64,000 nucleotides of DNA from Amycolatopsis sp. cg9 (GCF_041346945.1 NZ_CP166851.1:1-64000), one strand, 5' to 3'. Positions 48,737-57,808 are shown, numbered from the stretch's first letter. The notes: generated by a model from the sequence alone, not told the origin. Numbers and translations: made by a program.

Positions 48737-50461
48737 GTGTCACAAGGGGCTCCCGAGGTCGCGTGGGCACGGCAGGGGAGGGTAAAGTCCCAGGTCAGCG
48801 GCTACGGCGACGGGCTTGAGCTCCGCAAAACGCTCCCTGAGTGGCCCGTCACCCCGGGCCAGCCTCTAGATGGCAGTGAAATAGTGGTCCACATGCTGCC
48901 CCCCGTTCGAATCACCCGAACCGAACTCATCGGGTGTATCGGTCGTATCGCCCATAGGCACCAGAACGCTGGCTGCTGCGACCCGGACGACATCCCCTCG
49001 CCCGCACGGTCGAACCCCCGCGAAACCCTCGCCTACCTGCGGAAACACCCCGTCCCCACCGTGCCGGGATGGATCAGTCGAGCTGATGCACTGGATGCTC
49101 AGCTGCTGGTGATCGCCGGCTCCTGGGACCGGTGGCGCACCGAACGGCACCACCTACGCGGCGGACTGGGCGACGGCCTGTTCTACGACCAGCTCGGCGC
49201 GAGGCTCGGCATCGGTCGCGACAGCCACGAGCGAGCTGAAGGCGACACGCGCTCCGTCCGGCGCCGGCGCACCGGCCGTGGCGACCCGCACCAGCCCGCA
49301 CGCTGGCGGCTGTCCACGCTGACTGACCTGCTGCGCTACGACGAGCCGACGCAGGATCTCGCCCGACGGGCCCGCCGGGACCGCACCGTAGACCACGACG
49401 ACCCGCGGTGGGACTGGCTGACCAAGCACCGCGACGAGCTCGTCGCCGTCGCGTACGACCTGGCGGCCGCCGCCGAACGCCACGGCGTCACGGCCCGGCG
49501 CTGGCTGGACGAACTCCTCGCCGACCTCACCGACGACGCGATCAGCCCGTCAACGCCGGCAGTTCTCGGGCTCGCGATCGCCGAGGTGCGCACCGCCCGA
49601 CCGGTGGTCGAGCTGACCAGCACTCACGCGGTACACCGCGTGCTGCTCGCCGGCGACGCCTTCCGCTGCGAGTTCTCCGGGATCGGTTGCCATGCGCACT
49701 GGCAGTCGGCTCCCCCTCCTGCCGACGCCGCGGCGCTCGTCCGAGCGATCGCTCGACGCCGCGAACGCATGGACGATCCACGGCGCGACCAGATCCCGGC
49801 GCCGGACACCGCCGACCCCGCCGACGTGCTGCGCTTCCTGCGCTGCTGCCCGGCGACGAATCGTGGAGTGCGCGCGTTTGACCACCTGGACGCGCTCAGC
49901 CTCGTCAACGCGCTGTGGTGGCTGGACCGCAGCGCCGAGCTGGCCGCGCTGCGATTCGGACTCCGGATCGGCCTACCTCGGGACGTCCTGCGCCGGCAAA
50001 TTGGTGCAAGCTACGCCATTACCCGAGGCCAAGGAGTGCAGGATCGGTTCGATCGCTTGATTAGCCTCACGACTTACGGTCGCCCCGATGAGAAGCGCGC
50101 GCGCGACATGCGGACAGCCGGTGAGTCCCAATTGAGCCAGGAACAGGAGTGGATTGGTGCCAACATCGACACTTTGACACACGCCGCCGATGTGATCGTG
50201 GCGACTGCCGATGCGCTCATGATGCCGGATGACGAGCGGGAATGGATCGACATGCTCGCCAGCGAACGCAGGCATCGCGAGATCACGACCATGTCGCTGG
50301 TGACCTTCGCCTACGCGGCCGACGAGATCCAAGAGGCTCTAGATGATGAGCCTGAGCACGATATGGCTGCCGAAGCCCTATGCGTGTTGGCCGAAGTTGA
50401 CGACTTCCCCACGGTAAGGAAGCTGCGCGCTGCCACGCGGCCGATGGAGTTCACCTTGTGA
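48737..50461 (+). CDS. hypothetical protein, 574 aa
   Basis: The GTG at 48737 is the upstream limit; an ATG at 48893 is an alternative and neither has a clear ribosome binding site. No domain is recognised; a pair of helices with Cys (CCDPDD) lies near residue 80. Base composition changes near 49,990: codons before that are strongly GC-ending, and those after are mixed and AT-richer. This suggests recombination or a join in the gene. It is followed by the AT-rich region before parA. Confidence 0.6.
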   Translation: MSQGAPEVAWARQGRVKSQVSGYGDGLELRKTLPEWPVTPGQPLDGSEIVVHMLPPVRITRTELIGCIGRIAHRHQNAGCCDPDDIPSPARSNPRETLAYLRKHPVPTVPGWISRADALDAQLLVIAGSWDRWRTERHHLRGGLGDGLFYDQLGARLGIGRDSHERAEGDTRSVRRRRTGRGDPHQPARWRLSTLTDLLRYDEPTQDLARRARRDRTVDHDDPRWDWLTKHRDELVAVAYDLAAAAERHGVTARRWLDELLADLTDDAISPSTPAVLGLAIAEVRTARPVVELTSTHAVHRVLLAGDAFRCEFSGIGCHAHWQSAPPPADAAALVRAIARRRERMDDPRRDQIPAPDTADPADVLRFLRCCPATNRGVRAFDHLDALSLVNALWWLDRSAELAALRFGLRIGLPRDVLRRQIGASYAITRGQGVQDRFDRLISLTTYGRPDEKRARDMRTAGESQLSQEQEWIGANIDTLTHAADVIVATADALMMPDDEREWIDMLASERRHREITTMSLVTFAYAADEIQEALDDEPEHDMAAEALCVLAEVDDFPTVRKLRAATRPMEFTL

Positions 50462-51447
50462 GGCGGACGCAGTTAATGCCAGGATTACGGGCATGACATC
50501 AGGTGCTTTTCTCCTGGGAGAACCGCGCCGCTTTGACGGAGCTGGGAGAGGCAGCGACACATGCAAGGTTCGGCATATGACCTGGCAGACGACACGAACT
50601 AGTCTCTTCGCTAGTCGCCATGTTAGTCGCACTGACAGTCTCCTCCTCAGCCCTCAGATAGCCTCTTGCATGTGTCATTGGCAGTCGATGTCTACATTGT
50701 TTGACCAGTCTGGTATTACAGCCGCACACACGGCTGCTGGGAAGCGTCTACAGGTAGCCTGGTCTCCAACCCATGTCAAATCCTGTGATGTTTTCTGTCC
50801 AACATCTATTCGTACGACTACTAATACATACTTTCAAAATTTCCTCGTTAAGGTTGCTGCAAAATCCAATAACTTGGATGTGAGGCAGGCCCGTGCCACG
50901 CCCTATTGCAACGCCGTTTGTGCGATCCGGTTACTGACACTGTCCGCAAACCCACTTACAAACGAGTGCACATGCGCCAGTACGGTGGGGTGTCAGACAG
51001 GCTGTAGGATTTACCTTACGGGTGAACTAACGATCCGCAGCATGATTGCGTTTATGTGTAGCCGTAAGGTCAAGCATAGGAGTAAACACGCAGTCAAGCG
51101 GTCGGTTCAACAAACGCATATACTGCGAGATCTTCGAACAGACATATGCACGCACTGGCGTGCAGTGCTGTCTACGAACCAGCTCCCAGCCCCGCCATGG
51201 CTTGCACTTTCGCAGGTACGCAAGACCAACATCTCGGACGCTGGTACAGCTCGTGCCCAAGCAAGGCTCACTGATCATCATGCAGACGTAGCCCCAGATG
51301 CCGACACGCTCCGCCCCATCGACTCACGAACGAAGCAGGCAGCAGCGGTACCCTCACCCTCGCGCACGCGTGAACAGGCGGAATCACGTGCGATTCGCCT
51401 GAGTGCGTACAACACGTTCGTCGTCACGAACAGGAGGGGAGTCCATC
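50462..51447. other. 986-base AT-richer gene-free region upstream of parA
   Basis: This stretch is clearly lower in G+C than anything around it. The only long frame (50493-51476) has no coding character and I do not accept it. The region contains the AGTC array at 50601-50640 and a GTGAACAGGCGGAATC variant of the dispersed word at about 51370. Candidate functions are the partition site and parA promoter. Confidence 0.6.
50601..50640. repeat. four AGTC tetramers at exact 12-base spacing (candidate centromere)
   Basis: AGTC lies at 50601, 50613, 50625 and 50637, within the pattern YTAGTCKC for three of the four. It is upstream of the ParA/RHH pair. RHH partition proteins such as ParG are known to bind short tetramer boxes at regular spacing, so this is a candidate parS. 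Confidence 0.45.
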
Positions 51448-52551
51448 GTGGTCTCTACCGAGCTGCCCGCGCTTAGCCAGCTCACGTTGAGAGGGTTCAG
51501 CACCAGCACACCGCCGGCGGAACTCGAGGCGTTCATCGACTTGATCCGGCCGGTCCTGGAGCGCGTCATCGCGGTGTTCCAGGGGAAGGGCGGGCAAGGT
51601 AAGACCTCGATTGCGACGCACACCGCCGGCCTGTTGGCCGAGGCCGAGGCGGCCAAGGCCGAGGACGGCCAGCCACACGGCCGCGTGCTGCTCATCGAGA
51701 TGGACCTGCAAGGCAATGCCCACGAGGACTTGGGTACGGGGACCGACCCCCTCAACGACGAGGGCTACGCCCTTCGAGAAGCCATCCTGGGCGGCCACGA
51801 CCCGATCATCATCCGCGACGTCCGTGGCCGCCAGTGCCTGGACCTGCTCCCGGCTGGTGAGGAGCTGTCGAACCTGCCGGCGGGCATCATGTACGCATCG
51901 CAGCAACGTGGCCCGGCGGCCTGGTTGGGGCTTGCGGTCCTGATCGCCAGGCTCGTTGTTCAGTACGGGTACAGCTGGGTGGTCATCGACTGCCCGCCGT
52001 CAAGCAAGGAACCCCAGATCCTCGCCCTGGCCGCCGCGCGCTACGCACTAGTGCCCATGTCGGTGGCGGACGCGGGCTCCATCAAGGGCATGGAGGGGGT
52101 CAGCAAGCGATTCACGGAAGCTCGCAAGTACAACCCCGACCTGATGCTGCTGGGCGCGGTGCTGTTCAAGTTCGCGCACAAGTACTACACCGACAAGAAG
52201 ACCGGGGAGAAGCGAGCGGTCGGTGCCTGGGTCGAAGCCCGTCGGGAAGTCGAGGAGATCCTGGCCAAGGCAGGAGTCGACGCCCCGGTGTTCAGGTCGG
52301 TCATCCGTGACGCCGAGACCGTGGCGAAGGCATGCCGCGGCCGCGGTCAGCTGTCGTTCGAGATCGCCGAGGCCACAGACGGCGTGAAGTGGTGGGAGAA
52401 GCGCCGGGGGAGCCGGGGCAACGTACTGCCTACGGAGCGAGCCGAACAGGTCGGCGAGGACTACCTCGACCTGGTCGAGGAGATCGTCTCAGCCATCGCC
52501 GAGATCGAAGCCGAAGACGCTGCTGAGTCTGGAGAGGTACTGCCGGCATGA
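51448..52551 (+). CDS. parA: ParA-type partition ATPase
   Basis: ParA ATPases segregate plasmids by moving on the nucleoid. The deviant Walker A is GKGGQGKTS (residues 46-54). VLLIEMDLQGNAHEDLG is the motif A' region and VVIDCPPSSKEPQIL is Walker B. The protein lacks the N-terminal HTH of type Ia ParA, so it is type Ib-like with a short extension. The GTG at 51448 follows GAGGGGAG; an upstream in-frame start has no signal. The stop overlaps the start of the RHH gene. Confidence 0.92.
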   Translation: MVSTELPALSQLTLRGFSTSTPPAELEAFIDLIRPVLERVIAVFQGKGGQGKTSIATHTAGLLAEAEAAKAEDGQPHGRVLLIEMDLQGNAHEDLGTGTDPLNDEGYALREAILGGHDPIIIRDVRGRQCLDLLPAGEELSNLPAGIMYASQQRGPAAWLGLAVLIARLVVQYGYSWVVIDCPPSSKEPQILALAAARYALVPMSVADAGSIKGMEGVSKRFTEARKYNPDLMLLGAVLFKFAHKYYTDKKTGEKRAVGAWVEARREVEEILAKAGVDAPVFRSVIRDAETVAKACRGRGQLSFEIAEATDGVKWWEKRRGSRGNVLPTERAEQVGEDYLDLVEEIVSAIAEIEAEDAAESGEVLPA

Positions 52552-53639
52552 CCGAGACCACCGACACCGGCCCCGCGCGGCCTAAGACCCCGGACGTGTC
52601 CGGTCTGGGCGGCGGTCGTCGCCGCGACCGAGCCCGGCGGCTCACCGCAGCGGCTCAAGGCGGACCCGGCGCGGTCCCGGCCGCGCTGGCCGGCCCCGCC
52701 GCCCAGGCGCCCAGCGGAGAGCCAGCTGCGGACGTGCCCACGAGCGAGCATCAGGTGCCTGTCCAGCAGGCTGCGGCACCTGCGCCGCCCGCGGCCGCGT
52801 CAACGTCCGAGGCGGCGCCCAGCACGCCTCCTGAACAGCAGCCTGAACAGCGCAAAGCCGCCGAGCTGCCAGCCGCGCAGGAACCTGCGGCACCGATCGT
52901 TCAACAGGTCGTCGCCGAATCGCCAGCAGCTGCGGCAGCAACGGACGACACACCGGCGTCGCCGGCCGGACAGACCGCCGCACCGCCCGCGAATACCCTC
53001 CAGCCTCCGGGCGGCGCGACCGACGAGGGTCCTGAACAGGGCAAACAGCAGGGAATCTCCAGTACGACCGAGCACGCCGTGCAGGATGCGGCCGACGAGG
53101 TGACCGCACAGCCGCCGGCTCTTGGTGCTGGTTTGCAGGACGCGGTCGACAGCACGCCGTCCACCGAGCTGGCAGACCTCGAGCAGGACGCGGACCAGGA
53201 GGACGACGACGAGCGTGACGACCTGGACGACGAGACGGAGGAGTTCGCCGGAGGCCCGATCACCCTCCAGACCTACGTCCCCGATGTTCTGGCGACGAAG
53301 TTCCAGAACATGCAGACGACCGGCCGAACAGCCGAGCTGATCGTCCTCACCGCGGTCCGGGACTGCGTGGAGCGCCTTCCGCAGCTCATCGCAGACGCCC
53401 GCGGACCCGTTCACGAGTCCGGGCTCTTCGCCGGGCTGGAGGTCCTGGAGAAGAAGCCCGGCCGGCAGGCCAAGCCGAAGCCGAACAGCTCTCGCGTGCA
53501 GTACCAGGTGCGTCCCGCGTTCCTGCCCGACCTCAAGAAGGTCGCCAAGAAGCACAAGCTCAAGCTGTCCGTGCTCGTTCGCCTGGCCCTCGGCGACTTC
53601 TTCAGCGTTCCGGTGCGGATCGCCCGGACGAAGCGGTAG
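52548..53639 (+). CDS. ParB-role DNA-binding protein with C-terminal ribbon-helix-helix
   Basis: The first 230 residues are low-complexity (Ala, Pro, Gln, Glu). The C-terminal part has RVQYQVRPAFLPDLKKVAKK followed by HKLKLSVLVRLALGDFF, the strand-helix-helix layout of an RHH domain. The gene overlaps parA by four bases (ATGA). It would bind the centromere and stimulate ParA (inference from context). Three CTGAACAG words encode PEQ in the linker. Confidence 0.75.
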   Translation: MTETTDTGPARPKTPDVSGLGGGRRRDRARRLTAAAQGGPGAVPAALAGPAAQAPSGEPAADVPTSEHQVPVQQAAAPAPPAAASTSEAAPSTPPEQQPEQRKAAELPAAQEPAAPIVQQVVAESPAAAAATDDTPASPAGQTAAPPANTLQPPGGATDEGPEQGKQQGISSTTEHAVQDAADEVTAQPPALGAGLQDAVDSTPSTELADLEQDADQEDDDERDDLDDETEEFAGGPITLQTYVPDVLATKFQNMQTTGRTAELIVLTAVRDCVERLPQLIADARGPVHESGLFAGLEVLEKKPGRQAKPKPNSSRVQYQVRPAFLPDLKKVAKKHKLKLSVLVRLALGDFFSVPVRIARTKR

Positions 53640-53652
53640 ACCACCAACCCTC

Positions 53653-53693
53653 GCGCCTCCTCCGCGCGGTCCACTGCCGTGCGGAGGAGGCGC
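53653..53693. terminator. terminator after the partition operon
   Basis: Perfect 13-base arms GCGCCTCCTCCGC / GCGGAGGAGGCGC with a 15-base loop, 14 bases after the stop at 53639. Confidence 0.8.
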
Positions 53694-53745
53694 TGTGTAG
53701 GGCGTTATACAGTTGGACTAGTGGCTGGGGCCGGGAAGTCTCGAC

Positions 53746-54120
53746 ATGCTGCTGAACAGCAAAAAGCTGCACCCGATGACGACCGGCGAGCCAGTTGACC
53801 CGGCAGGCAACCCCGCCCCGCCGGATCACTGGGACCTGGTTCCTGAACTCGTGATTCAGGCGCCGGCGCTATTCGGTGGGCGCCGCGGACCCTTCCAGAT
53901 AGCACCGTTCGAGCGACCCCACGTGCTCTGGCAGCAGGACGGCACGTGGCGTATCGACCCGTACGGCGTCGGCCGACGTGAAGGTTCTGACTACGAAAAG
54001 CAGACATTCCTCGTCGTGGATGGGCAGCTCCTCAACGACCTCGAACCCGAGCAGACCTACTTGCTCCGGCACACGCGGGCTGGCGACGGCCATTGTGGAG
54101 TCGAGCTCCGCCGCGCGTGA
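53746..54120 (+). CDS. hypothetical protein, 124 aa
   Basis: Two starts are possible: the ATG at 53746, where codons 3-5 hold a CTGAACAG word, or an ATG at 53776. The centre reads FERPHVLWQQDGTWRIDPYGVG and looks like a small beta domain. It is a single gene between the partition terminator and a convergent operon. The function is unknown. Confidence 0.55.
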   Translation: MLLNSKKLHPMTTGEPVDPAGNPAPPDHWDLVPELVIQAPALFGGRRGPFQIAPFERPHVLWQQDGTWRIDPYGVGRREGSDYEKQTFLVVDGQLLNDLEPEQTYLLRHTRAGDGHCGVELRRA

Positions 54121-54172
54121 CTGTCGGTAGCCCTCGATCGAACATCGTCACGTGTCATCCGTTCCCAGCCGG

Positions 54173-54421
54173 TCAGCTCCGTCCGTCCAGCACCTCAGCG
54201 GCCTCTCGGAACCGGTGGGCACGCTCCTGGAGGCGAGCAGCGAGCTCGCCCAGGATGATGATCGTGGTGTGGAGCCCCGGAGAACAGGCGGCTCGGTATT
54301 CGGCGGCCTGCTCACGTAGCGCGATGGCCAGATGTTGAGCCTCTTCGGCGCGCTGCCAGCAGTCGTACTGGTCGAGACCAGACGTACTCGGGGCTTCGAG
54401 GTGGGCAAGGGTGTAGTTCAC
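54173..54421 (-). CDS. hypothetical helical protein, 82 aa
   Basis: The GTG at 54421 overlaps the stop of the upstream small gene (GTGA). The protein is almost entirely helical (WQRAEEAQHLAIALREQAAEYRAA, IIILGELAARLQERAHRFREAAEVL), like a coiled-coil dimer. The function is unknown. Confidence 0.55.
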   Translation of the reverse strand: MNYTLAHLEAPSTSGLDQYDCWQRAEEAQHLAIALREQAAEYRAACSPGLHTTIIILGELAARLQERAHRFREAAEVLDGRS

Positions 54422-54609
54422 GCTCCTACACCCCCATTGAACAGGGGAGACATGTAGCGATCCCGGACGATCTGCCTCGTCCACCCCCTCGCCGACAGCC
54501 TCATCGAAGTGCGTTGTCTTTGGACCCTTGCGGCGCGGTGGGTACCGGTGGCGGCTCGTTTTCCGTACCGCGTGCCGGGGCACTGGCTTCGGTCGATCGG
54601 CTCGGCCAT
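54418..54609 (-). CDS. small basic protein, 63 aa
   Basis: The ATG at 54609 has AAGGAG ten bases upstream. The protein is strongly basic (RSQCPGTRYGKRAATGTHRAARVQRQR) and ends PLFNGGVGA. The overlap with the next gene supports it as real. It may bind nucleic acid (inference). Confidence 0.5.
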   Translation of the reverse strand: MAEPIDRSQCPGTRYGKRAATGTHRAARVQRQRTSMRLSARGWTRQIVRDRYMSPLFNGGVGA

Positions 54610-54707
54610 GCTGGGCACGCTCCTTCCTGGTAGGGGGAGTGGCCCCGTCGCGGCGACGCTTGCTGGCTTGGCCGTGGCGGGGCGCTACTCGTGGGAATTC
54701 CTGCTGT

Positions 54708-55430
54708 TCAGCCGCGTTCGCGACAGGTGTTGAGCATCTGGGCGAGCGCGGTCTTCTCCGGACTGGAGATGGTCAACTTCCACTCGGTCTTCACTGCGAC
54801 CCAGCGGACGGCGTAGTCGCAGCGTTCGGCCGGCACCGGGAGGTATTCCGGCGGCGGGCCGTCGCCCTTACTGCGGTTGCTGTGGGCGGTGACAGCGACC
54901 AGCTCGGTCTGCCAGTCGTTGGCGAACCGCTCGCGCTGGTCCTGGGGCCAAGAGGCCGCTCCGGTGCGCCATGCTTCGGCCTCTGGCACCAGGTGGTCAA
55001 TGTCGAGTTCGGTTGGGTCGTGGACGGTGACCCCGTCATAGAGGGACACCCAGGTACCGGAGATGACCTTGCAGGTCTTTGGGTCGCTGCGGACGTCCCG
55101 GCCTTGGCGCTGAAGCACGATCTCGCGGGTGTCGCAGGAGTTGCCGTGGCTGGCCCAGCGGTCTCCGAACTTCGTCCGCGCGTAGCCAGCCATGGAGCCG
55201 GGCGCCTCGACGCGGAGCTCGCCGAGCTGGCGGACGGCGGCCGTGAGGGCGGACGGCTGGGTAGTCGCGACGATCGGCGCGGAGCTCCCTGTGACGTTTG
55301 CGCCGGTTTGCCCGGGTTTGCAGCTGGTCAGCGACGCGGCGAGGAAGATCGTCAAAGCGAGTATGCAAGACCGAGCTGGCTTGCCATCTGCGCTGTTCAA
55401 GGTGGGTTTCTCCACTTCTCCCGGGGGCAT
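54708..55430 (-). CDS. secreted DUF1524-type HNH nuclease (lipoprotein)
   Basis: After a hydrophobic segment (ILALTIFLAASLTSC) comes a lipobox-like LTSC, so the protein is probably lipid-anchored outside the cell. The catalytic part reads LDIDHLVPEAEAW, then ANDWQTELVAVTAHSNRSKGDGPPPEYLP. This is the DUF1524 His-Asn pattern of the GmrSD/secreted-nuclease family. The start is uncertain: the ATG at 55430, or a TTG at 55400 that has GGAG eight bases upstream. The stop TGA lies within a CTGAACAG word. Confidence 0.8.
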   Translation of the reverse strand: MPPGEVEKPTLNSADGKPARSCILALTIFLAASLTSCKPGQTGANVTGSSAPIVATTQPSALTAAVRQLGELRVEAPGSMAGYARTKFGDRWASHGNSCDTREIVLQRQGRDVRSDPKTCKVISGTWVSLYDGVTVHDPTELDIDHLVPEAEAWRTGAASWPQDQRERFANDWQTELVAVTAHSNRSKGDGPPPEYLPVPAERCDYAVRWVAVKTEWKLTISSPEKTALAQMLNTCRERG

Positions 55431-55646
55431 GGTTGCGGCGCGGGACGGAGACCTCGCGACCGCCCGGGAGGCGGCCACGCATGTCCAATTTGTGCGGTAT
55501 TGGAGCGTGTTGGCGACGAACAGCTCGTCGAGCGGCCCGCGACCGGTCGCGAATGAGGGGGTGGCGGGCCCCGGTCAGGGCTCCGGCGAGCACGAATGTG
55601 CCGTTGAACAGGTCGAATGACATTCGACCGTCCAGGACGTCGGCGT

Positions 55647-56270
55647 TTACGAGGCGGCCTCGTTCAGGACGCCGCCGTTATTGACCGACCATTCGTTGAC
55701 GACTTCCCAGACGGTGTGGTCTGGGCCGTAGTCGGGTGCGGCGATGGTGACCTGCCGTGACCTGATAACCGCGTTGATCGCGTCGCGGTGGCACTCGTCG
55801 TACTGGAATCGAATCTCGCTGGCGCGACGCTGGGTCCCGAAGCCGGTGCAGACCTGCTCGGCGCGACGCGTCACGTCGATGAAGTCGCGACAGCGGCGGG
55901 CGAACCGCGTGTTCAGGACGGTATTTGTGATGACGATCAACCCTGCTTGCTGGGCAACGTCGATCAGCTCGGAAGACCGGTCAGGAGCGATCCAGCCTTC
56001 GACTGCGGCCCGTTGAGCCCAGGTTGCGCCGTCGAACCCCGTGCCGGGTGCGCGGCCGGGCTGGCTGGCGTCGGTGACGTAGCCGGCGCGATTGGCGCGC
56101 GCCAGCACGGGGACGAGCTCTGCGGTTTCTTCGTCGGGGCCGAATCCGGGTTCGTAGCCGGGCTGGGACTCGATGGCGCCTTCGAGCCACAGGGCAGTCA
56201 ACCGGCCGAGATCACGAAGGTCGCGTGCGGCGTACCAGCGCTCGCGGTCGGCGCGAGCCATGCGCTTCAT
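55647..56270 (-). CDS. DUF6919-like hypothetical protein, 207 aa
   Basis: RWYAARDLRDLGRLTALWLEG, PGYEPGFGPDEETAELVPVLA and NRAGYVTDASQPG with WAQRAAVEGW match the pattern I know from Streptomyces DUF6919 proteins. The function of that family is unknown. The start at the ATG at 56270 is chosen because the gene before it ends at 56299; the ribosome binding site is weak. Confidence 0.6.
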   Translation of the reverse strand: MKRMARADRERWYAARDLRDLGRLTALWLEGAIESQPGYEPGFGPDEETAELVPVLARANRAGYVTDASQPGRAPGTGFDGATWAQRAAVEGWIAPDRSSELIDVAQQAGLIVITNTVLNTRFARRCRDFIDVTRRAEQVCTGFGTQRRASEIRFQYDECHRDAINAVIRSRQVTIAAPDYGPDHTVWEVVNEWSVNNGGVLNEAAS

Positions 56271-56298
56271 CGCTGGTCCAGGGGGGCGGTTGCGCTGT

Positions 56299-56607
56299 TC
56301 ATGCTGTCGCTCCCGAAGCGATGTCGGCTTCGAACTCGGCTGCGCTGCGCGCTTCTGCGGCGAAGCGGAGGCGGCCTTGAGCAACGCGGTGCCACTGCTG
56401 GGCGAGCTCGGCATCACCGGCCTCCGCGGAGCCGCGGGCGAACAGCGCGGCGGCATTCGCCGCGATCTCGAAGTCCTCGGCCACGTCGGCGAAGCGCCCC
56501 AGGCGAAGGAGTCGAAAGGCTTCCTGGACGGCGATCTGGGCCAGGATGTACAGGCTCAACGAGGGGCCTTGCTGGGCAAGCAGGCCCAAGGGATGCGCGT
56601 GAGACAC
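56299..56607 (-). CDS. hypothetical helical protein, 102 aa
   Basis: The GTG at 56607 has GGAAGGGACC upstream. The protein is helical, with TPR-like spacing (LYILAQIAVQEAFRLLRLGRFADVAEDFEIAANAAALFARG). It is probably in one operon with the DUF6919-like gene that follows. The function is unknown. Confidence 0.6.
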   Translation of the reverse strand: MSHAHPLGLLAQQGPSLSLYILAQIAVQEAFRLLRLGRFADVAEDFEIAANAAALFARGSAEAGDAELAQQWHRVAQGRLRFAAEARSAAEFEADIASGATA

Positions 56608-56715
56608 TGATGGTCCCTTCCGTGCTGGTAGGGGCTGGCGGGTCGCACGAACTGTGGTAAGGGCTGTGCGGCCCGCCGCGCCGGATCTCCGTCCGGCAGC
56701 TCGGCTAGGTGATCA

Positions 56716-56740
56716 TCAAGTCGCCTTAGAGACGACTTGA
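56716..56740. terminator. hairpin at the end of the HTH-like gene
   Basis: TCAAGTCG and CGACTTGA (56716-56723, 56733-56740) pair around CCTTAGAGA, ending at the stop codon at 56741. Confidence 0.5.
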
Positions 56741-57043
56741 TCAGGAGTCGGCCATCACCTCCCCGGCGTCCTCGAGCCGCTTCCTCACCTTGTAGACGTG
56801 CGCGGCCGTCCGGCCGATGGCGGCGCCGATCACCGTCTCGTTCATCGACCGCTTCTTGCCGTAGCGCACAGCGGCTTCATCGGCGAGCTTCGACTCCTTC
56901 TTCAGCCACTCCTCCAGCTTGTGCACCGCCGCTGCATAGGTCAGCGGGTCGCTGCTTGGCGGGGGAAGCTGCGGCTGCGGATCGTTGCTCAGGGTGTCTT
57001 CCATGCACTGATTCAACAGCGTTGACACGGTGACGTCAACCAT
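56741..57043 (-). CDS. small HTH-like protein, 100 aa
   Basis: The ATG at 57043 has AAGG about ten bases upstream. The C-terminal half (KRSMNETVIGAAIGRTAAHVYKVRKRLEDAGEV) looks like an HTH or winged helix. Two palindromic operators lie 80-150 bases upstream, consistent with autoregulation or plasmid-copy control (inference). Confidence 0.6.
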   Translation of the reverse strand: MVDVTVSTLLNQCMEDTLSNDPQPQLPPPSSDPLTYAAAVHKLEEWLKKESKLADEAAVRYGKKRSMNETVIGAAIGRTAAHVYKVRKRLEDAGEVMADS

Positions 57044-57122
57044 AGTTCGCCGCCCTTTAGCCGGTGTTGACAACGTGGTTCGACGAGCATCGGCTCGTAG
57101 CGCAGAGTGACCAAAAGGCCAA

Positions 57123-57192
57123 CTTGGCGATCCTGAAATCGCCAAGACATTGACCAGGAATCGCCCAACTTGGCGTTTGAATCGCCAAGTTG
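57123..57192. promoter_or_regulatory. two TTGGCG palindromes
   Basis: Site 1: CTTGGCGAT (57123-57131) and ATCGCCAAG (57138-57146). Site 2: CAACTTGGCG (57166-57175) and CGCCAAGTTG (57183-57192). They lie upstream of the small HTH-like gene starting at 57043 and are probably its operators. Confidence 0.7.
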
Positions 57193-57247
57193 CCGAGCGG
57201 ATGAGCAAGGCAATGACTGTGCGTTTCGTGGCGTGGTATACCTATAT

Positions 57248-57304
57248 CCGCGCGCGCGCCCGCGCGAGCGCGCGCCACGCGCGCGGGGGCGCGCGCCTGC
57301 GCGT
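57248..57304. repeat. alternating CG tract
   Basis: About 57 bases made almost only of CG and GC steps, beginning CCGCGCGCGCGCCCGCGCGA. Directly beside it is an AT-rich TATACCTATATC. No gene spans it. It could adopt Z-DNA or act as a composition boundary. Confidence 0.6.
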
Positions 57305-57423
57305 TACGAGCCCCCGCGATCGCCTATCCCGCGCGAGAGACCCCTTCAATCAGGGCTTGGCGTTTCACTCACCGTGCACTGGACGCTGGCCGGCGGGGCG
57401 CGTCGCCCCGCCGGCCAGGCCGG

Positions 57424-57657
57424 CTAGGAGAGGTGGTCGTCCGGCGCCTCGCTGATCAGCTTCAGCATCGCCTCCCGGGTGCCGGTGCCCAGCTCCTCGG
57501 CCTTCTCGTGGTCCCACGCCTTGTAGCGGCCGTTCGGGTCGGTCTTGCCCTCGTCGTCCATCGGGCCGAGGACCGAGTACCGCCGGCCTTCGGTGCGGTC
57601 GAGGGTCGCGGCGTACTGACCGTCGGCGTTCTCGTCGAAGAGGATCTTGTTCGTCAT
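57424..57657 (-). CDS. hypothetical small acidic protein, 77 aa
   Basis: The ATG at 57657 has GGAGG upstream. It is acidic (NKILFDENADGQYAATLDR, GPMDDEGKTDPNGRYKAWDHEKAEEL). No family is recognised. The frame continues upstream without a good start. Confidence 0.6.
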   Translation of the reverse strand: MTNKILFDENADGQYAATLDRTEGRRYSVLGPMDDEGKTDPNGRYKAWDHEKAEELGTGTREAMLKLISEAPDDHLS

Positions 57658-57808
57658 CGTGGCCTCCGCTGCTCGGGTCTGGCGTTCCCGTCGTTCTGTA
57701 ACCAGTAAACCCCGGTTCGCCGCCGTTGTCAACACCCTTGACTCTGCCGTTTAAACTGCGTTGAATCGCGGGGTGAACGACGCGCTGACGGGACGTGGAG
57801 GACGTGAC

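Noticed and set aside
47486..48737. An attachment site (attP) next to the recombinase.
   Set aside because: I looked for paired repeats or a tRNA-like end near 48601-48737 and saw none. The enzyme may instead resolve plasmid multimers.
50493..51476. A 327-codon open frame in the AT-rich island before parA.
   Set aside because: It has no ribosome binding site, no codon bias like its neighbours, a Cys/Thr/Ser-rich composition without domains, and it overlaps the parA start. The low G+C simply leaves fewer constraints on this frame. I treat the region as non-coding.
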